Shown here in pieces: positions 39,196-51,583 of a stretch of DNA of 64,000 bases (positions are counted from its first letter, which is position 1; each line of letters opens with the position of its first letter). Source of the DNA: Varroa destructor (lineage: Eukaryota > Arthropoda > Arachnida > Mesostigmata > Varroidae); contig NW_019211455.1 of NCBI RefSeq assembly GCF_002443255.2, positions 56,176,671-56,240,670 of the forward strand, given 5' to 3'. A program made the position numbers and the translations under genes. Under the pieces are notes generated by a model, which searched no databases, had not been told where the DNA came from, and worked only from the letters and a program-made list of their open reading frames with translations.

Positions 39196-39342
39196 GAGAA
39201 AGAACAAATCGTTGTAGAACAGAACGCGTTGTTCCGAGTTGACGAATATGGCTTTTTCATATTCTGGAAAAGTGAAGGGAAAGACGGCCAGGTGTTAGAG
39301 CTCTCTCAAGTAAACGACATCCGGCAAGGAGGTGTTCCAAAG
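39196..39342 (+). CDS. norpA: Phospholipase C-beta (norpA/PLCB4 type), coding exon 2
   Basis: The 49 codons continue the protein of exon 1 in phase 0. Residues include [25 protein letters not shown] and [10 protein letters not shown], the early strands of the N-terminal PH domain. They agree strongly with NorpA and PLCB4, whose pattern is F-x-VDE[YF]GFF followed by [KR]SEG. The exon is entered after TTTGCAG and left at CCAAAG|GTGAGTAT, both consensus sites. The exon length is a multiple of three, so skipping it would keep the frame but remove part of the PH domain. In the family the next residues are usually DPK; no exon beginning that way was found to the right. Sequence is intact with no frameshift, so the gene looks functional as far as it is visible. 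Confidence 0.93.
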
Positions 39343-41233
39343 GTGAGTATCACAAACAAACGAATTTTACATGTATACCGCCCCATATGGAAGAGCAGCT
39401 GCAGAATACGCCTGCGTACTTAAACGCACACATAGAAAGTTAAACCATACTTCACCCTTGTAAGCTGCTCCCCATCTGTATTAACAGTAATAATGATGAC
39501 AACAAAGACCCGTAAGAAAAAGCAAGATGTGACCAAAGTTACGTTTGGAGCAGGCGGGCAATGCGCAGAGGCGCTCGCTACCAGCATTACCTAATGTGAC
39601 ATGAATGGCCTTTTAGAAGGACTTTTACGCGAGTCACTTGGTGTCCGTACGGAGGAGAAAGCCTCGTCAGGTCCGTAGATGTCAAGCGTGACATTTTTTA
39701 ATGCTGAAGTAGAAGACCAGCGTTCGTATATACAGTCTGAGCGATCTGGATTTTGGCAGCAGCTGCTGTCTGGCCGAATATTGAGCTATCGAAAGAACGA
39801 TTCTGAAACAATATTATTAGACTAGACATCTATCGTTTTGGTCAATTAACTTCTGGAATGATTCTGTTAATACCATAATCTTAACTATGTCAGACTTCTG
39901 TCGTTCCTGAGCGAAAAGTTGTAACCGATGATTCCTGCATCTCTTCACTAAAACTATATAACACTATTAAAGGTGTTCTGCACAGATCGGAACGAATAAC
40001 CATCGTGTCTGATGGTGCAAGACTCGGGTTATAGTGCATATACATTAAAGCTTTCGATTCAGGTTCTCTCAATTTTTGTTGGGTAGCAAAAAATACAGCC
40101 ATTGTCATAATAGTACAGAACGATGCCCTTTCCGTTCACTAGCCCCAGTCGATGTTTTTCTATGATTTGTTGTTATACTATTAGCAGTTGTTGGCAGTAC
40201 ATAGTTTTTTCCAGCCAACAGCAATTCATAATACACGATTTGTTATCAGTGCCACCGAACACGTACTAGCGCTCCTTATCGATTTGCTTCGTCCCGGATT
40301 GTATAGCACACGTTTTTTTATTTTTTTTCTTCGCTTGCACAGTATGGTCGTACGTTGCATCAGCCGTAATCAACCCCTCTATAGATAGCTTGATTTCGTC
40401 GAGATTCTGTAAAGTCTCAAATCTGTTTCTGTGGAGATCGAAGATCTTTTTTTGCATTAGTTCGAGCTTTTCCATAGCCAGCTTTTTCTAAATAGTTCTT
40501 TTTTTGCCGCCGATGTTTATTTTTTCGACGGTATCGCGGCTACTAACCTCTGGGTCCTTCGCAGTCCTGCAAGTGAGCATCCTTTACATCTACAGAGCGA
40601 AAATGAACTAACTTTGGATCGATTCCTCCGATATTCACCATGAACAGCAGCAGCAGCAGCAGCAGCAGCATCTTCTTCATGAATCGGGACGGCGTCTGTG
40701 TTTTTATTGCAATAAAAGTCCAATTAAAGCGAACTTTCCTGGAACCTTACTTTAAGCACGCCATCCTCTGATGCCCAAACATCCCACAACAAATCTCAAC
40801 ACATCTGCTACAACTCAGCGCAAAGAATCTCAGTTATCAAACAAGATCAACACAACTCAATACTTCTTCGACAACTAAATATAAAAAGCACCCTGGTTAA
40901 CTCTACTGGTGTACAGTCAGGATGGCGTTCTGGCGAAACATCCCACACTGGGCGGTTACGCAGAGCTGACTGCATGATATATACTATTTTTTTGTTTTGC
41001 TATGCGTGTCGTACGGACTGCATAGGGTATATGTGAACTATCTGTGATCTCTGAGTGAAGATCATAACATCTTATGTATTTCAAGAACCTTTAGATATGT
41101 AGAAAGCAAAGTCTACCGGGCGATTATAAGAGTCGTGGAAACGTTCTTAACGAATAACGTTCGTCCATTCATTTTTAACGGTATATCTGCAGGGAGAGCT
41201 AAGTTTACGAAGACGTGCTTATTTACTCTCTTC
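39343..41233. other. Intron 2, part a: no gene seen
   Basis: Non-coding sequence between exon 2 and the mariner element. The only clear structure is a CAG run at 40645-40670. Short minus-strand frames at 39890-40108 and 40266-40475 match nothing known. Confidence 0.5.
40645..40670. repeat. (CAG)n trinucleotide run
   Basis: Nearly nine CAG units on the plus strand of intron 2. It is the same motif class as the TGC run at 9153-9178 but in the opposite orientation. The minus-strand frame through it (40517-40723) gains a poly-Ala stretch from the repeat, which is not evidence of a gene. Confidence 0.85.
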
Positions 41234-41235
41234 TA

Positions 41236-41254
41236 GGTTGTCGGAAACGTATTG
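41236..41254 (+). repeat. Left terminal inverted repeat of the mariner element
   Basis: It begins GGTTGTCGGAAACG directly after a TA dinucleotide. The first seven bases match the right terminus exactly, and the rest align with one indel and a few substitutions. Confidence 0.75.
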
Positions 41255-41391
41255 ACCGGATAGATGGCTCTGAAGTCTCCTATCGCCTGCGTCAACTTGG
41301 CGTTTTATCATTGGCAATCCGAATTTTTAAGTGTGCAGAAGAAAATCGTTGGAATGGCCTTTATTCAGGCTTAGGATAGGGTGTATTGGAG

Positions 41392-42254
41392 ATGACTGAA
41401 GTTTCTGTAGAAAATCGTTACATTTTTCAATTTTATGACAGTAAAAAAAAGGAGCTGAAACATTATTCAAGCCCATTGACAAAAGCGGTCCGAAAATACT
41501 TCGGTCACTTCCGTTCGATGCTTCTCGTAGTGGAAGAAGTTGTTGAAACTATTACGAAGATCGAGGAACATCGCGAACAAACTTAATCTCCCCCTATAAA
41601 ACACCATTTTGAAAAGGCTGGTTATAAAAAAAAGTTTGATCTTTGTATGCCACATGAATCTACTCGATCATTTTTCTGTCTGCCAAACTTGGAGATTGAA
41701 TGAAATCAATGGCTGATGACGGCTGTTGAAAAGTAAACCACCTACGATAACGATTTAAAGAAAACGAGTTTTACAATTTGTAACAAAGTCCAGATTGACA
41801 CCAGAGAAGAGGTGATGCCACGTATTTGGTGAGGTTCGAAAGTAATCATTCATTTTTAACCGCTCCTGCCTGAAGACACATTGAGTTCGAATTTTTACTG
41901 CCAACAACCACCAATAAAAAGAGCGATTGTAAGCAGTGAACAGAAGAGGACTTGTTTTCGGTCATGACAATGACAGATCATACGCATCTTTAGCCAGCCG
42001 GAAAAACACGAGAGAACTTCAATGGGAAATTTGTATGCATCCGTTTTAACATCCGAATTTTGTTCCGTCAGCTTATTGTACGTTTCGGTCTCTGTGAAGT
42101 TCGCTCAATCGTGTTCGCGCAGTTTCAATGGAGGGCTGGCTGCAACTATCACATGTTACAGTTGTTTTTTTTCCCCCCCAGAAACTACACAAGTTCTAGA
42201 GTGATAGAGTTATGGTCTAAAAGGAAAAATCGCATTGAAGATCTAGTTCAGTAA
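41392..42254 (+). pseudogene. Mariner transposase relic (DD34D)
   Basis: The N-terminal part is open from the ATG at 41392 (ENRYIFQFY) to a stop at 41584. Similarity continues in the same frame through FEKAGYKKKFD and MPHES to YCQQ (41896-41907), crossed by stops at 41701, 41734, 41830 and 41857. A +1 frameshift near 41945 leads into FGHDNDRSYASLASRKNTRE, LQWEICMHP and FRSL, with further stops at 42047 and 42095. The second catalytic Asp (GAC, 41966-41968) survives. The first is Val (GTT, 41725-41727; family TGDEKW) and the third is Ala (GCT, 42071-42073; family PSDYHLF). The distance between the second and third positions is exactly 34 residues. The C terminus is poorly preserved; its end at 42254 is approximate. 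Confidence 0.88.
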
Positions 42255-42293
42255 TATTATCTTAAAATATAAAACATGTTTAGCTTAAACAGC

Positions 42294-42312
42294 CAACACT
42301 TTCTGGACAACC
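42294..42312 (-). repeat. Right terminal inverted repeat of the mariner element
   Basis: Read on the minus strand it starts GGTTGTCCAGAAAGTG, mirroring the left end, and it is followed on the plus strand by TA. Confidence 0.75.
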
Positions 42313-43543
42313 TAGTGTATAAATATCTGATAGTGGCCAATTTCGTGGTCTGTACCAAGAACGCGGCGGGATTATGATTTTTTTTTTGGCGACTTTTGGC
42401 AATCGAGTAGGTTGCCAACTAATGCTGTGATTTTGATTATAATACTATTTTAAAACTTCGCTGCCGTATTAATAAGCCCAAAAGTTTATAGGGCTTTATG
42501 CGTAATGGCTATGCAGTCTAAATGTATAGTATAAAGTCCACTATGCAACAATACAAAATGTATATTTTAATTACGGGCTTCAGTATGTAGTAAATCCGCG
42601 ACAAGTCATATTGACTCCACATTCATCGGAGCATCGACGTCCTTAGCATTGATTACTTTCAGCCTCCTTATCATTTTTGCGCTTCTAAAACATCATTTAA
42701 CCTAGTTTAGCCTCCATGCGTCCACATGGTCGATACTCTACCGTAGGACTAACTGGAGGCACAATTCTGTCAAACATTATTTTATAATGGAGAGCACCAA
42801 TACACTCGAATGGTGAGTCCTTGCATATGAACGAACAGCTCACAGGCAAGTCTGTCAACAGAACAGAGACCATACCGTGCATATCGAAGTGCACGTGAAG
42901 GTTGGAAGGCGCGTAAGTAAAATTCTACAATTATATAAGACAGGTGGTGATTGTACTTCAGTCCGAATTTCAGGACTCATGAAGATAAAACTGGTCGTTC
43001 GAATATTGTACGCAGATCCATTAGAAGTTAACAAAATTTTGTAGCAAGCTGGAGTCGAGGGTTACGTGGCACGGGAATAAGTCCGGCGTATTACAGAGCA
43101 TCATGCAGGGAAGAATCTAATAGATGAGTCTAGCAGAGGTCAGTCTGGCAACATATAGGATCCAGTCGGTTGGTCATTGTCGAATTAGGGAATTCGCAAT
43201 GAGAAAACAAAAGATCAAGAGTAAATGGCAAAAGGCAAGATGAAACGTAATTAGATCCAGATGCGCAGAAATTACGTGGGATTAGAAACGAATGAAAAAA
43301 AAGTTGAAGCATGGTGTGAGTATGGATGGGGCGATGGTGCGAAAAAAACGTTGAGGGCTAAGAAATCAAAAAGGTACGAGTTTGAAGATACGGAAGGAAT
43401 ATATATACCGGCTTTTAGTGGTTATATTAAGGATATGAACATGTGCATGTATAAATGCCGCTCTTTAGAAACTCAAGTTTGAAAAAGTTTCAATCATACC
43501 CGTTTAAATAGGCCGATAAAGTCAAGCAACTTCTTAGCTTGCC

Positions 43544-43561
43544 AAAAAAAAAAAAAAAAAA
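43544..43561. repeat. Poly-A run
   Basis: Eighteen A in a row in intron 2. No retroelement body is recognisable on its left side. Confidence 0.82.
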
Positions 43562-46244
43562 GTAAACTTTGCTGTTTAGTAAATGTCTGTATGCATTACT
43601 AAGCATGGACTAATGATACCTATTATACAATGTACGGTAGGACACTCGACTTAATATTGCAAAATCATGTTTAGTCTGCATTTGGGCGAACCGTTTATTC
43701 TTTATCACGAAACCTCGACGTGCTCTAAAGCTAAAGAAAAGTCTAAAAACACAGACCGTAGCTGGATAGCATGACAACAGAAGCTGGTGAAAGTCGAGAG
43801 AAATTTGGGCAGTGTCTTTCTGGTCATGGTCGCTCACTCGGGGTCGTCCGCATCCCAAAGTGCAATTATTTATGTGGCTGTTCAATTGCTTTTGCTTCTT
43901 GCTGTTCACTAGACTGAGATATGGCATGAGCCCTGCACAGGTTTTAATTTGCTTCTACCGTCAAACACAAGCAGGGTCAGTAGAGGCGATTTAAATTTAT
44001 TTGACCTTACCGATATAGGGAAGGCCATCCAGGCCTTGGGGAATTGGCGGAAGCTGAGTCAAAATAGAATACAGATTCTGAAATGGGGAATGCGTATCGA
44101 TGCATGCTTACGCCCGAAGTTATTGGAGTAGAACCAGCGACAAAGGGAACGGTAGGACTTCAAAGCAAAAGCAGAGGAGCTACCTGAAGAATTATGCCTG
44201 AATCAACAGGATACAATATATCTGTAGTTGAACTAATCAGTCGATAATCGATTTGGATCTGAAGCGAGAAAACAAAGCCTTGAAATTTCAACCTTCTTCT
44301 CGTTCTTGGTGGTATCACAATGACTGATTATATTGTGGTAAATATTTATGGTTTATAGTGCATGGTAACGTTTAAATTACTATGGTCAACTATTGACTTC
44401 CAAACTTCTCGTTCTTAGACCAGCTCTGAGACCAAACTTCTCGATCTTCATTTTAATAAAGATATAATGACCTACCCTCTATCGGTTTATAAATGCGACA
44501 GCTTGAAGTGCTGGGATTATCAAAATCGAGTTGGACACTTTTTACACTCAAAAGGTAGTTTTAACGATAACTAGGCATTGACAAAAATCTGGGTATGTGT
44601 CACATGGGTCTAATATTCGTTTTAAAACGTTGGACATTGTCTACAGGCAAGCTATATTACCACAGCGTGCGCTCTGCTTTAAATTTGCGACAAGAGAATA
44701 TGCATAACGTCAACGCACAGAGTTGTGCTGTTTGACCACGAATTCTCCGGTAGGGGTAAACGGGGAATTTGTCCCTTAATTCTGTGGTGCTATGTATGCC
44801 CTTTTCGCCCTAGTCTTTCTGGTTGGCGTCGGCTTAAGGAAATGGCGCTGTTTTCTAACCTACAAATATACTGCGTAAAAAAATGTTTGATGGCCGATGC
44901 ACCCGTAAACTTGTTCGATGGTCATACCGCTACGTGTTCTTACCATGTGTACGAAGCCTAGTCGGGTTGTTCAGGCGTTTGACCTTGCGAGTTGACTCTG
45001 GAATCAAACGGCCGATGACGACGACGACGAAGTTAGCGGGCTGCACCAGAAAAAGTTAGAAAAGCAGAGCGAAGATCAGACTAGAAATTATAAATCGCTA
45101 AAACTCTAATAGATAGAACGGAAGAAATAGTCCGGTCGGCTTCTACACCCTGGCCAATTATTGCACCAAGGCGAAAACGCTAAAGCATATAGTCAAATAG
45201 AAGACGTACCGGATAACCGTTTGACTGGCGGCGATACATGGTGAGTTAAGCTTTTATAAGTCAATGGCAATTTTCCGGCCCATGAGTGTAAGCAGAGGCG
45301 GTCACCATTACGAGCAGTTCAGCGCCCGCGAGAGCAGGAAGAGGAGAGTCTGTGAGTTCCATTCCTACTATCTTTCCTCGACACCCTTCATGTCATCTAA
45401 TTGGCAACCGTTAGCTCTCAGTGGTTTTTCGACATACAACTGCAGCCCTGCAAAGCCTCAATAACTGCCTCTGCCCTAAAAAGAAAGGTTTCGCCTTTTC
45501 AGACCTAGCCCGCACAGCGAATAGGAGGTGCGAATGGAAAGAAGAAACTTGGGGAAGCAGCTATGAACATCATTTTGCAGTAGCAGCTCACGCGCAATAT
45601 TAATCCCTTTCTTTTTCTCTGGAAAGGGAAGACTACCGTACTTGACGGTACGGAGTCGCTAATAGTCGGGTACGGGATGAAGCTGCTGCCTTCATAAGAG
45701 CAAAGGGCGTCGTACCAGGTTAATGGTCCATTAAGTGAATTGGCATGTAATAGCAAGCGAACCCAGTCAATTGCAGAGCTCATTCTGCGTATGGGTCGAC
45801 CTTCGTGTACGTCCCAATAGCATCATAACCAGCATTGCCGTCAGGAGTTCGGTCGTACTGGGTTACTACAGAGGTTACTGCAATACTGCTTGTTTTGTCA
45901 GATGCCTAAAACAAGCTTTCTTGAAGCTGATAAGTCAAATGTCGGTTTAATACCATACGCGGACAAAAACAAGATACACGAACACTTAAACATTTATTAT
46001 ACGCCCGACTTAATTGCAATAAAAGCAAGAATTATATTGCATCCACCAAACCCCAAACGGCCAGATGGTATATGTTACAAGTTAATTCAAACATTAACAC
46101 CCGCATGAACATTATAGATTTTCTATCCGCAGAACCTTTCTAAAGCTAAGTTAACGATCGTACGTTACAACAAAGGCACATCAAATATGATTTGGCTCTT
46201 GTGATTTTTATTTAGGCGTTCAGTATGTTGTATTCGCGTGCCTT

Positions 46245-46246
<2 letters not shown>

Positions 46247-46296
<50 letters not shown>
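46247..46296. repeat. (AT)n microsatellite, 50 bp
   Basis: Twenty-five uninterrupted TA units, the longest intact AT tract in the window. Similar tracts border both assembly gaps. Confidence 0.92.
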
Positions 46297-46299
<3 letters not shown>

Positions 46300-49200
46300 G
46301 AAGTAAGAACTATGTAGCTTAATGTGCAAGCCGTCTACTTCTCCGCTATTTGAAGTGGAAAATAAATAAAGAACTTACGTTGTTAATTTGTCCATTTCAT
46401 GACGGTAATGAAGAACGACATCGCTCCTCCCCACTCGACCGTTGCAAGCAATTTCGACGGCTACAGAAGGTCGGATAGAAGGGGGTGATTTACGAAGAAC
46501 GTTGCTATGAGGCTACCGACTTTTTGCTTTCGCCGTTTCATCCGTCCTACCGCCCCTTTTTTCCATATCGGCGAAAAAGGGTAGTAATTGTGGTAGTGCG
46601 CGTTATGTGTGCCTTGAGTACAATCCTTACTACTATGCAGTCTACTATTTTATAGACTGCTACACAAAAAACGGTGGAGACGACGTAAATTTTTTTCGTT
46701 ATTTTGTCTTGTCGGAGATATGTAGTAATGTTGCGTGAGACAACAAACTGCAGTTCTGCTTGCCATTAAATATGAATTAACTGTAGTGAATAAAGTTATA
46801 ACAAAAAGGGTTTTCCAAGTTACTATAATAGTGACTACGCAGTAGGTTATTGCCTTGTAATAGGCTATTGCCATCACAGGATCTACCAATTTGAAGCAAC
46901 GCTTATCGGTACCATTGGGCATATATATTCTATGTGTTCAAGATATTCTGCTAAAATTTGATGGTAACTATTATATGTGTCTACATACAATGCCTTGATT
47001 TTTCATCATACGTACATGCTTAAGCAATTGTCTATAATAGATGGCTAGAAAAACGACTGTTGTGAGATACACAGTTCGTGTGCTCGGTCGCGAATGTTTG
47101 TGTCATGATGTTGCTATTGTTTGCACTTTTGTTTGATGTCGTCGATGCCATACACGCAAAAGACCGATAGGTCCTACTATGGTCGAGGTCATGAACGTCG
47201 TTCCTATCCAAAAGGAATGGCCGGACAACCCCAGCGGAAGTCAACGTCATAAACAGAAAATATCGTAGAACAGCCTATATCACTAACTGGTTTGCCGATC
47301 GCTATCTACCCTAAGTTTTTCAAAAAAGCGATAAAGAGGACGATTTCAGTCAACCGACACCATGGCGCCGGAGCGTCTGGCGCCAGCAAACTCACTTCGT
47401 CCAACCCGAGGAAACCCTTTCCAAAGCAAGCCAGCCAGGCAAACAGGCCGGCCTTATCACTCTCCGCACGTTCTTCAAGGTTAAAACGTGCACAGGAGGA
47501 GCTCTTCGCCGTTTGTTCGTCGATCCTTTTTGCTCTTTTTCAGACAGGGAAGACTTCGAAAACGCAGGCAAAAGTTGGAGATGCGAAGACCCCTCGGAAG
47601 GCCGATATCGGCAAAGCAAGCTTAGATCTGGCTCAGTTAATAGGCATACGACGGCAAGGACGACGTAGAAGTAAAGGAACGGCATGACTATTGATGCCGA
47701 ATCGTACGGAAAAATGAACAATCGAACGACAGGCAGTCTCCTGACTAACCTGCTCCTTGAAGTCACAAGCTTCGACGTAACTTTTCGGATTGGTAAAGTT
47801 AGGTAGACCGTCTACTACAAGTGTTGCTGACCTTAAATAAGTAGAAGAACACGACGAGAGGGTGTAGCAACAGCAACTTTAGGACTGTTTTTGCTAGCTC
47901 CATCACTGGCCTGGCAAGGCAACGTAGAGGGAAATACAAGGACGGACACAGCAGCCATTGCTGCATCCGTCGCTTCCGCCGCTATCGCTGGACTGAGTGC
48001 ATGATCACGTATCGTCCCGCTCAGTTGTAATGTGCGCGGATGTGGGATTAAAGCAAGAGTTGCGTTTCGTGCCTGCTACGAACCATAAGATGGATGGTGT
48101 CGTCCTTATTCAATAAAGAAGCGACGAACGAGGCCAGCCGTCTTTAGAACAGAGGACTGCAGGAAAATAGAAAGGACAGAAGTAACGAGATATTAGCAGG
48201 GACCGACCGAAGAGTAACTGGACGTGGACTCAAGACGGCCATACAAGTTCGGCTCTGCAAACTGGATCTTGGATGGGTTTTAGTCCATCTCTGCTAAGCG
48301 AATCGAGACCTAATTATCAACAGCGCTGCTTCTGCTACCGCTGCTAGAGTGGGCTTAAGGGCACGAAGAAAAGCCTACAGTACATCAGTGTCCCGTTCAC
48401 CAGTCACTCTCAAAAGCCGCGTGCATCTTGGATTGCAAAAAGAATTATTCGAAAGATGGTATAGTACATCGGTGTGTGTGTGTGGAGCTCGAGATTTTTA
48501 CATACATCGAAAATTATTACGAAGTTTCGGTGGTTCCTGTCGTACTATTATTACCACTGTTAAAAAATAAGACAGCCTTAGAGAAACAGCAGCATGAAAA
48601 AACTCCACAAATGCGCGCATTTAACTTGATGCAGGATCAAGATACACAATATACCTTCGAAGTTCTTATATAGAAGTTTATGGTTCAGGTTCAGATATAA
48701 TATCAAATGAAGCTGATATAGCAATTGCTTAGCTACGAGTGAACAAAACGAGCCATAAATATTGCTTTCTTACCGCTTAAATAGATCGATGTATCGTCCG
48801 AACGTGCACGAAGATAATATATACCTCCTAGGAATATTATTATTGTTTTGCTGCTATTCATATTGGCCGCTTGTGAATGATCTGGTCGTCGAACGACTAC
48901 TAAAGTTTCCCCGATGGCGATCAACTTAAAAATTGTTGGCCTTCGTTGGCGTTCCTACTGCTATTGCCGCTTCGGCTATAGCAGGGGTCAAATTTTTAAA
49001 ATTTTGCTATACGGCCGCAGTAAAACCTCGTTGACGCCGTTACCATTCGCGGCTTACTTCTAACAAGTTGCAAGTGGCAAGAAATCTTTCGAATAAGCAC
49101 AGGCTATTGTGCGACTTCGCTTCTTCGTTTTCTTTTTCTGTGGTGATGTTCTTCGCTTCTCACAATCACTATCTTGTCCCTGCGTCGACCTGAGTCCTTT

Positions 49201-51559
49201 TGCTTCGGTATTTTCTATCTACGCCTGAGCGATTCGCTGGAATTTAAATTCTATTCGCCGAGTTAGGTTAAAGCGAAGGTCGAGTTGGGTCGCTTTAACT
49301 TTGCTTGGCTTTGCTTTATGCAATGCAGAACCACTGGAACATCGGCATGATGGTGGCATGAAGTGATCGATGTGGGGGCAGGGAAGCTATTATAACAACT
49401 AATTGCTTTTGGCCAGGACTGACCTATATTCTTGGCTTGCCCGCCTCCCTTCTCTTGCCCGAAAACCGTGAGCTTTCCGAAAGCCGCGTGCGACCTTTAA
49501 CGCACGAGGCTTTCATGTGGTAGCACTTCTTCCTATCCTACAACATCCAGTCCCCTCCATATCCTCTGCTACGGTTCTTGCTGGCTGTCAACAAGGAGAA
49601 AAAGGAGACAAAACGGATGACGAGATGATATTAAGCAACAACGAGCCCGTTGGGAGTGATGACAGCAAGCCTGTCAGTGATGGCGGCGGCCGCAGGCCAA
49701 CAAATGAAGAGTGCCGAAACTGCAGTAAGTCTTACCGTAGAAAAGTAAGGTTTAGCTCATCAGCTTCGGCTCAAGCTCGGCCAGAATTGCTCCGTTCAGA
49801 GGCCAGTCATTGCCACTAGTCGTCCTTGGCAGATGAGTAGAATGATGAAGGCGAAGACGAGAATGAGACCAAAATAGGACTATAAGCCCACTCTTAACAT
49901 AAATAATGAAAATGACGTCGCGGGACATCCCGTGATCGTAGGAGGAGGACAAACTGTTTCATCTCTATGGTCTCTTTCCTTCCTGCTTTTTTTCTCTCAC
50001 TTAAGTGAGTCTTTTTGAATGTGTGAGAGCGTTTGCGATAACTATTCGGTGCCTGCCTCACCATCTAAAGGCGTATAAACACTTACACACAGAAGAGGGG
50101 CACACTCACCCACGTAGACAATATATGCAGATTATTTCAAATAAAGAAACCGATGACGACTGAGACGCATAGATGATTTTTAGATAAGAGCTACATGATA
50201 TATTGTAAAAAATATACGAATCTCATTTCTTATACAAAAGGAAATGTGAACATAACTCTAACAGCAATAGTAGAACGGACGGAAAAATGAGCAGAACGTA
50301 AAAAACTCATCAGGTAGATGTCATGGTGGCTGAACCAGTTAGTGTAAAAGGACCCTTCGTTTAGTTACTTTCCTTAAAATAACCGACTTCCGAGATATCA
50401 TTGGTGCTTAATCATGGTGGCGACTCGGGGGTGCACCAAAATCGCTGGTAAATAGGCGAGTGGGTCGAATGAGGCAACACAAAACCTCAGATCAACAGAT
50501 TTCCTAGTACTTCGCTAAGTATGGGCTGAAAAAGCAGTGTTTCATCCCTTAAGCTAGTCGACTTTTATCTGTATTCTTAAGAGTAGGACCGTTTTTGCGG
50601 ATACTCTCGAATCTCTCCCAGCAATTATAACAAATATTTGCTCTGTCGGTGTCCTCATCTTTGCCCTTTGTCTCTCATTGCGTTCTTTTTTGCTTCAGTT
50701 TCCCTTAACTCCACGTACGGTCCACTCATCTTTATTAGGATTTTTCCTTCGCCCTTAGAGGAAAAACCCTTCTTCCGTTAACAACTAGTGCCTCCCTGTT
50801 TTCGTGACCTTTGTCCCATCCCCGTCCCGTCGTCGCTAATCGATCCGCGTATCCCTGCGGCATTTTTCCTGTGGCACGACAGATGTAGTGGCCGCATTAA
50901 AAATTCTATTTGTTCGTGTAGTTTCGTTCTTTATTTCTCAGTATTTGTCGCCTATCTAGCCACACGTCATTTAGCTAGCTATTGAACATCATTTTGCTTT
51001 ATACTTTCAATACTTCAATTCTTTCCAACGACGGCAGTCTGCTTTATTTTTTCTAGAACCGCTGCCGCCCCGCCGCGTTTGTGTCCTCACGTTGCATCCT
51101 TTTCCTTGGAAACGTTTGTGTCGTATTACTCCACTCGTATATTTCCATGATCGCTCGCTAGCAGAACGTACTGGACGAAAGCAGCTAATCGACGCTGGAA
51201 AATCGTGTGACTCCAACACTGATGAAAAGCGTGACGCCGATTGCGGGCGGCGGAACATAAACAACTATTTTTGCTGCTGACGTTCTAACTTACGTACGAC
51301 AACGGTATATTAAGGATATTGGTCTACCTATCATTAATTTGAATCACGATCGATCAAACTCGCGTGTGTGTGATACACCTATGATTATGGCAAAGAGACC
51401 GCGTAAACGACGATAACAAAAACAATGATCTAATAGCAATAGTCAATACAAACGAGCTAATAACTTTATTTTACATACATTTACACTGTTGTCTATTCTA
51501 GTGAAGAGATTATGCGTAGTAGTAGAAGCTACTTGAAAGCAAAATTGGTAAGCATCCCC

Positions 51560-51583
51560 GACTGATCGTTCGACTGATCGTTT
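51560..51583. repeat. 12-bp tandem duplication
   Basis: GACTGATCGTTC is followed directly by GACTGATCGTTT, differing only in the last base. It lies in intron 2. Confidence 0.75.

Larger units (their letters stand above)
41234..42314 (+). mobile_element. Degenerate mariner (Tc1/mariner superfamily) element
   Basis: A class II cut-and-paste transposon inserted in intron 2, transposase on the plus strand. It is flanked by TA at 41234-41235 and 42313-42314, the duplication expected for this superfamily. The termini match: the left end reads GGTTGTCGGAAACGTATTG from 41236, and the right end read inward from 42312 is GGTTGTCCAGAAAGTGTTG. The element is about 1.08 kb, somewhat shorter than the usual 1.2-1.3 kb, so internal deletions are likely. 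The transposase relic has several stops and frameshifts and two altered catalytic residues, so the copy is dead. The remaining sequence looks closest to the Hsmar1 / cecropia-type mariners; the subfamily is an inference. Confidence 0.9.

Noticed and set aside
45890..46108. Plus-strand frame ending NPKRPDGICYKLIQ, reminiscent of the start of a LINE reverse transcriptase (KAPGPDGI)
   Set aside because: The conserved Gly-Pro is missing and no later reverse-transcriptase motif, such as the Y/F-x-D-D box, follows.
47292..47766. 131-codon plus and 124-codon minus frames overlapping
   Set aside because: Both are low-complexity basic/Ser-rich translations of one GC-richer patch. Mutual overlap suggests composition, not genes.
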